Assembly: GCA_016217595.1 (NCBI GenBank)
Contig: JACRHS010000012.1
Location: forward strand, 1-46,905
Source of the DNA: Opitutia bacterium
GTDB lineage: Bacteria; Verrucomicrobiota; Verrucomicrobiia; Opitutales; Opitutaceae
Length of the DNA stretch: 46,905 nucleotides
Direction: 5' to 3'
Positions 43,666-46,905 of the stretch are shown here, piece after piece. The number at the start of each line of letters is the position of its first letter. Position 1 is the stretch's first letter. Below the pieces are notes generated by a model. The model was not told where the DNA came from and did not search any database. It worked only from the letters and a program-made list of their open reading frames with translations. The position numbers and the translations under genes were made by a program.

Positions 43666-45981
43666 CTAAAACTCCCATGTGATTCCGAGGCTGGGCAGGA
43701 TGGGGAGGAGTTCGCGCGGGTTGAGAGCGACGCCGGCGTTGTTGCCCTGGATGACGGCGCTGTGGCCGTAGCCGAGAATGTTTTTCCGGTCGTAGGCGTT
43801 GAAGATGTCGAGGAACACGCGCAGTTCGCCGTGCTTGAGCTGGAAGCGACGCGTGGCGCGCAGGTCCAGGCGGTGGTAGGCGGGCAGCTCGGCGGCGTAG
43901 GCGGGGCCGACCACGCGCTGGAGGAAGCGTTTGCCGTTGTTGAGTGGGATGAGCACGTACGAGATGTCGGTCGTCGGCCAGCCTGTGTGGTACTGCCAGG
44001 CGGCGCTGAAACGCCAGTTGGGGTTGGGCGCATAGGTGCCGTCGATGTAGAACGTGTGCCGTTGGTCGCGCGCGACCGGGACGGTGCGGCCGGCGATTTT
44101 CTCCTCGGCGATGGCGAGCGCGTAGCTGACCGACCAGCCGAAGCGCTGACCGGCGCGACTCTCGGCGAGCAACTCGATGCCGCGGGCCGAGCCGCTCTGG
44201 GGCGAGAGCCGGGTGCGGTCGGACTGCACTTCGGGGAACACGTTGTAGAGGTTGACGGTGTTTTCCCAACGCGGCCGGAGGTGCGAGGTGAGGCGTTGGT
44301 AAGCCTCGGCGCGCAGATTGATGCCGGACGGCAGGCGGTGATCGAGGCTGAGCACGCGTTGCTCGGCCCGCTCCGCGCGGTGAAAGGCGGTGTCGCCGTC
44401 GGCGATGGCGAGTTCGTGGAGACCTTGCGACTGGTAGTAGAGGCCCCACGCGGCGCGGAGGGTGGTGCGGGCGTCGAGGCGCAGTGAGGCGTTGAAGCGC
44501 GGGCTCCAGTTGCGATCACGGGCGGCGTCGTAACGGTCGAAACGCACGCCGGGCTCGACGGTGAGGGCCGACCAGGGTTGGAAACGAGGCGCGAAGTAGG
44601 CGGCAAAAGTGTCGCTCGACGGGCGCAGGTGGAGGTTGGCGGTGCGGCGGTCGGTCACCTGCACGCCGTTGCGCGCGGCGAATTCTTCACGGAGCAAGGT
44701 GTAATCGTAATCGGCCTCGCCGGTCTTGGCCTCGAAGCCGGTGCGCAGCAGCGTGTGCTCGGAAATCGTGAGCGTCCAATCCTGGCGCAGGGCGGCCACG
44801 TTGAGCTGGCGGTCATCGCGGAGATTGAGCGCGAGACGCTGGTCGTAGAAACCGTCGCCGGCGCGTTGCCAGTCGAGCCGGGCGTAGGAGAGCACGGCTT
44901 CGCCGGTGAGCACTTCGCCGAAGGTGCCGCGCCAGCGCGCCCAACCGTAATCGCTGCCGTAGTTGCTGTGCAGCACGGGATCGCCGGAGGGACGGATCAT
45001 CATGGTGTCGGCCGCGTGGAGCACGTGGAGCGCGAGCGTCTGGTGGGGCGTGAGGCGGTACTCGAATTTGGCGAACGCGTCGTAATACCGCGGGAAAACT
45101 TCGTCGTCGCGCCCCTGAATTTTCAAAGCGACGTCGGGATAACCGCGGCGGGCGGAGACGAGCCATTGCGCGCGGCCGTCTTCGGTGCCGCCTTGATGCG
45201 CGCCGCGGATGCTGGTGACGCTCAGGCCGAGCGAGGTGAGGGTGCGTTTCTGGCCATGCGGTCCGGTCTCCATTGCGAGCACGCCGGCCAGCCGGTCGCC
45301 GTAATCGACCGTGGCGCCGCCGGTGATCAGATCGAGCCGGTTGATCGTCTGGATATCCACGACGGAGAGCGCGCCATCGACGTCTTTGAGGTGAAACGGC
45401 TCGAACAGCTCCACGCCGTCAAGCCGGGCGAGCACCTGGCTGTTGGGCGCGCCGCGCACCCAGAACTTGGCAGTGAAATCGTCCGCCGCGAGTCCCGGCA
45501 GGCGGGCGATGGCGCGGTACAGGTCTTCGCCGAGTTGCGGCAGGGTGGCGATCTCGGCGCTGGTGAGCGTGGCGCCCGAGACGCTGCGGTCGCTGGCGAC
45601 GTCGAAACGACTGGGCGTCACCACCACCGCGGCGAGCGGAATGGGCGCCTGGGCGAGCAGGAGATCGAGCGTCGCCTCCTTGCCCGCGGCGAGTTGCACG
45701 GACTGGCGGAGCGGCTGGTAACCATTGCGGCGGACCAAGACCTCGGCCCGACCGGCGGGCGCGGACTCAAAGGCGAAACGCCCCGCAGAATCGGTGGTGA
45801 CGATGGCGGCCTGACCGGCGATTTGCACCGCGGCGTAGGCGATGGGCTCGGCGGTGTCGGCATCGCGGACGAGACCGGCGACAGCGGCGGTGGCGCGAGG
45901 GGCCTCGGCGCGGAGGCCGGGGAGGACACTAGTAAACGCGAAGGCAATAAGGAGGCCGGCGAGACGGAGCGGAATCTTCAT
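43666..45981 (-). CDS. TonB-dependent receptor with carboxypeptidase-regulatory-like domain
   Basis: 771 residues. A signal peptide (1-25) is followed by a carboxypeptidase-regulatory-like fold (about 30-115, with GLVRDADTAEPIAYAAVQIAG and FESAPAGRAEVLVRRNGYQP), a plug domain (about 118-225, with ATLPQLGEDLYRAIARLPG and VRGAPNSQVLARLDGVELFE) and a beta-barrel to the C-terminal Phe (GITWEF). This N-terminal domain is usual in receptors for large ligands or glycans, and some take iron complexes. No SusD gene is adjacent. It is followed on the minus strand by the interrupted inverted repeat at 43553-43622. The substrate is unknown. Confidence 0.88.
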   Translation of the reverse strand: MKIPLRLAGLLIAFAFTSVLPGLRAEAPRATAAVAGLVRDADTAEPIAYAAVQIAGQAAIVTTDSAGRFAFESAPAGRAEVLVRRNGYQPLRQSVQLAAGKEATLDLLLAQAPIPLAAVVVTPSRFDVASDRSVSGATLTSAEIATLPQLGEDLYRAIARLPGLAADDFTAKFWVRGAPNSQVLARLDGVELFEPFHLKDVDGALSVVDIQTINRLDLITGGATVDYGDRLAGVLAMETGPHGQKRTLTSLGLSVTSIRGAHQGGTEDGRAQWLVSARRGYPDVALKIQGRDDEVFPRYYDAFAKFEYRLTPHQTLALHVLHAADTMMIRPSGDPVLHSNYGSDYGWARWRGTFGEVLTGEAVLSYARLDWQRAGDGFYDQRLALNLRDDRQLNVAALRQDWTLTISEHTLLRTGFEAKTGEADYDYTLLREEFAARNGVQVTDRRTANLHLRPSSDTFAAYFAPRFQPWSALTVEPGVRFDRYDAARDRNWSPRFNASLRLDARTTLRAAWGLYYQSQGLHELAIADGDTAFHRAERAEQRVLSLDHRLPSGINLRAEAYQRLTSHLRPRWENTVNLYNVFPEVQSDRTRLSPQSGSARGIELLAESRAGQRFGWSVSYALAIAEEKIAGRTVPVARDQRHTFYIDGTYAPNPNWRFSAAWQYHTGWPTTDISYVLIPLNNGKRFLQRVVGPAYAAELPAYHRLDLRATRRFQLKHGELRVFLDIFNAYDRKNILGYGHSAVIQGNNAGVALNPRELLPILPSLGITWEF

Positions 45982-46149
45982 GGCGGGGAAACGCAGGTGA
46001 GCGAAAGACGATAAAACGACTGGCGCAGAACTCGGATCACAGAGGCGAGCCGCTGTGGAGATGGCAAGCCCGGGACGGCACGGCTGCGGACCGCAAAGCG
46101 CGCTACGTTTCAGCCAATCCCGGTGCCGAAGATCTCGGTCCGCGGAAGA
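45982..46149. promoter_or_regulatory. Upstream region of the TonB receptor
   Basis: About 168 bp between the receptor start and the truncated glycosyltransferase tail. The sequence has no repeat motif of the 10-bp type found at the rhamnose promoters. No operator is recognisable. Confidence 0.3.
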
Positions 46150-46299
46150 CTATAATTGGGCCGGGGGCAGGGCCTGGGCGGCGGCGAGCAGTTTTTCCCA
46201 GAAAGCCTGCGCGCAATTCTCCCGGCGGAAGCGCGGGGCGGCGGTTTCGCTCTGCTGCCGCAGGGCCGGCAGGCGTTGCACCGCAGCGGCGACGAATTT
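46150..46299 (-). pseudogene. C-terminal fragment of a glycosyltransferase-like protein
   Basis: The minus strand reads about 49 residues up to the TAG at 46150-46152, including LPALRQQSETAAPRFRREN and AFWEKLLAAAQALPPA. This closely resembles the C-terminal helix of GT4 (group 1) glycosyltransferases. The sequence breaks off into an AT-rich stretch around 46300, where an in-frame stop soon appears. It is probably the end of a gene whose upstream part was removed when the downstream region was inserted or deleted. Confidence 0.5.
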
Positions 46300-46463
46300 A
46301 AAATATATCTGAATGTGTTGTAACCTTCTTTATGGCGTAAAGCAGCTATTGAGAATAAAAGGAAATTAATGTTTTTTGTGTAAATTTTGCTAACGTTTCA
46401 TTGACGCCATGGGCACGCTGTAACATCAACGTGCCACTATCCCATATTAATCGCGTAATTATC
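46300..46463. other. AT-rich gap with a short hairpin
   Basis: This stretch is far poorer in GC than the rest of the window. It holds GGCACG/CGTGCC at about 46411-46434 (6-bp stem, 12-base loop) and no convincing ORF. It is the likely promoter region of the gene at 46464. Confidence 0.4.
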
Positions 46464-46905
46464 ATGAAGACTATGTTGTCGTTTCCGCGTGTCGTACTTT
46501 GCATGTTGGTACATATGGCATTAAAAAAAGGTGGGCTTTGGCTTGCATATGCCTCGTCCATTGTCGTTTGCCTGTTTTCAGGCTCGAGAGACCTTTTTGC
46601 AAGCGAAGCCATAACCGCTGCGATTTCCATCTATAGTGGCATTCCTCTGACTCCTGCTTTTACACCACCCCCAGTCGGTTCGACGTTTACTTACTCAGTA
46701 CTCGGCGGGACGTCGAGCACTACAGCAACTGCGCCTGGGACTTATACTGTCAATTGGACCGTTTCTGGGACGACAACGTGGACGATATTGCCGCAGACCA
46801 CGAGTGTGACCGCTGCGGTGACGACGCCGACGGCATTTACGATACCGGCGGGAGTTACGAGCATCACGATTGACGCGTGGGGCGCGGGAGGCAGTGGAGG
46901 CTCGA
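46464..46905 (+). CDS. Secreted low-complexity protein, partial (runs off the window)
   Basis: 147 codons from the ATG at 46464, with no stop before the window ends. The N-terminus has a long basic/hydrophobic start (MKTMLSFPRVVLCMLVHMAL) and a second hydrophobic stretch (about 24-40), with a plausible cleavage near LFASEA at about 46. The chain continues in short Thr/Ser/Gly repeats with a beta-sandwich-like look (GTYTVNWTVSGTTTWTIL), then the glycine-rich motif ITIDAWGAGGSGGS, found in large secreted or autotransporter-like proteins of this phylum to my knowledge. Base composition is AT-richer and the codon use differs from the neighbours. The full size and the C-terminal sorting signal cannot be seen. 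Confidence 0.65.
   Translation, partial: MKTMLSFPRVVLCMLVHMALKKGGLWLAYASSIVVCLFSGSRDLFASEAITAAISIYSGIPLTPAFTPPPVGSTFTYSVLGGTSSTTATAPGTYTVNWTVSGTTTWTILPQTTSVTAAVTTPTAFTIPAGVTSITIDAWGAGGSGGS

Noticed and set aside
46346..46630. Minus-strand 94-aa ORF overlapping the start of the last gene
   Set aside because: No family match, overlaps the plus-strand signal peptide of a convincing coding frame and has unusual composition.

Overview
The window reads as a chromosomal segment of a GC-rich Gram-negative bacterium of the Verrucomicrobia, most likely Opitutaceae. This is inferred from three things: a bacterial microcompartment (BMC) operon of the Planctomycetes/Verrucomicrobia (PVM) type, outer-membrane genes (LptD-like protein, two TonB-dependent receptors), and C/T-rich leaders in front of start codons where a GGAGG would be expected. 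No rRNA, tRNA or CRISPR array was seen.

Layout. 1-681: non-coding, with dispersed repeats. 682-3603: cheW and a chemoreceptor (minus). 3906-5990: TonB-dependent receptor. 6021-9777: divergent rnr and glgA. 9830-14908: a lutA-lutB-OPT transporter-lutC lactate-oxidation operon (minus), divergent from rhaB (15043-16476). 16566-18144: chagasin-like lipoprotein and lhgO. 18257-24803: ten-gene BMC operon (minus) reading pduL, BMC-H, BMC-H, ackA, BMC-H, BMC-P, CoA-acylating aldehyde dehydrogenase, BMC-P, BMC-P, class II aldolase, closed by an intrinsic terminator. 24978-29576: four-gene exopolysaccharide operon (minus). 30113-35457: Tat-exported exo-rhamnogalacturonan lyase-like protein, rhaT and rhaA (plus). 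35458-38017: a patchwork accessory island. 38137-45981: housekeeping and envelope genes (trxA, scpA, rRNA methyltransferase, LptD-like, GNAT, TonB receptor). 46150-46905: a truncated glycosyltransferase tail and the start of a secreted protein that leaves the window.

How the genes fit together. The lyase-like enzyme, RhaT, RhaA, RhaB and the BMC aldolase form a route from rhamnogalacturonan to L-rhamnose, L-rhamnulose, L-rhamnulose-1-phosphate and then DHAP plus L-lactaldehyde. Inside the shell, the aldehyde dehydrogenase and PduL would turn lactaldehyde into lactyl-CoA and lactyl-phosphate; acetate kinase would recover ATP and release lactate, which LutABC could oxidise to pyruvate. A motif of 10-bp direct repeats occurs both in the lutA/rhaB divergent promoter and upstream of pduL, so these units may answer to one regulator. 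No regulator gene and no lactaldehyde reductase lies in the window.

The accessory island at 35.5-38.0 kb holds the 3' end of a decayed gene with its terminator, an IS110-type transposase N-terminal scrap, two copies of a 57-bp leader each placed just before a small membrane-protein gene, a HEPN-like protein, and two long imperfect hairpins flanked by integron-like core sites. It may be a degenerate gene-cassette cluster.
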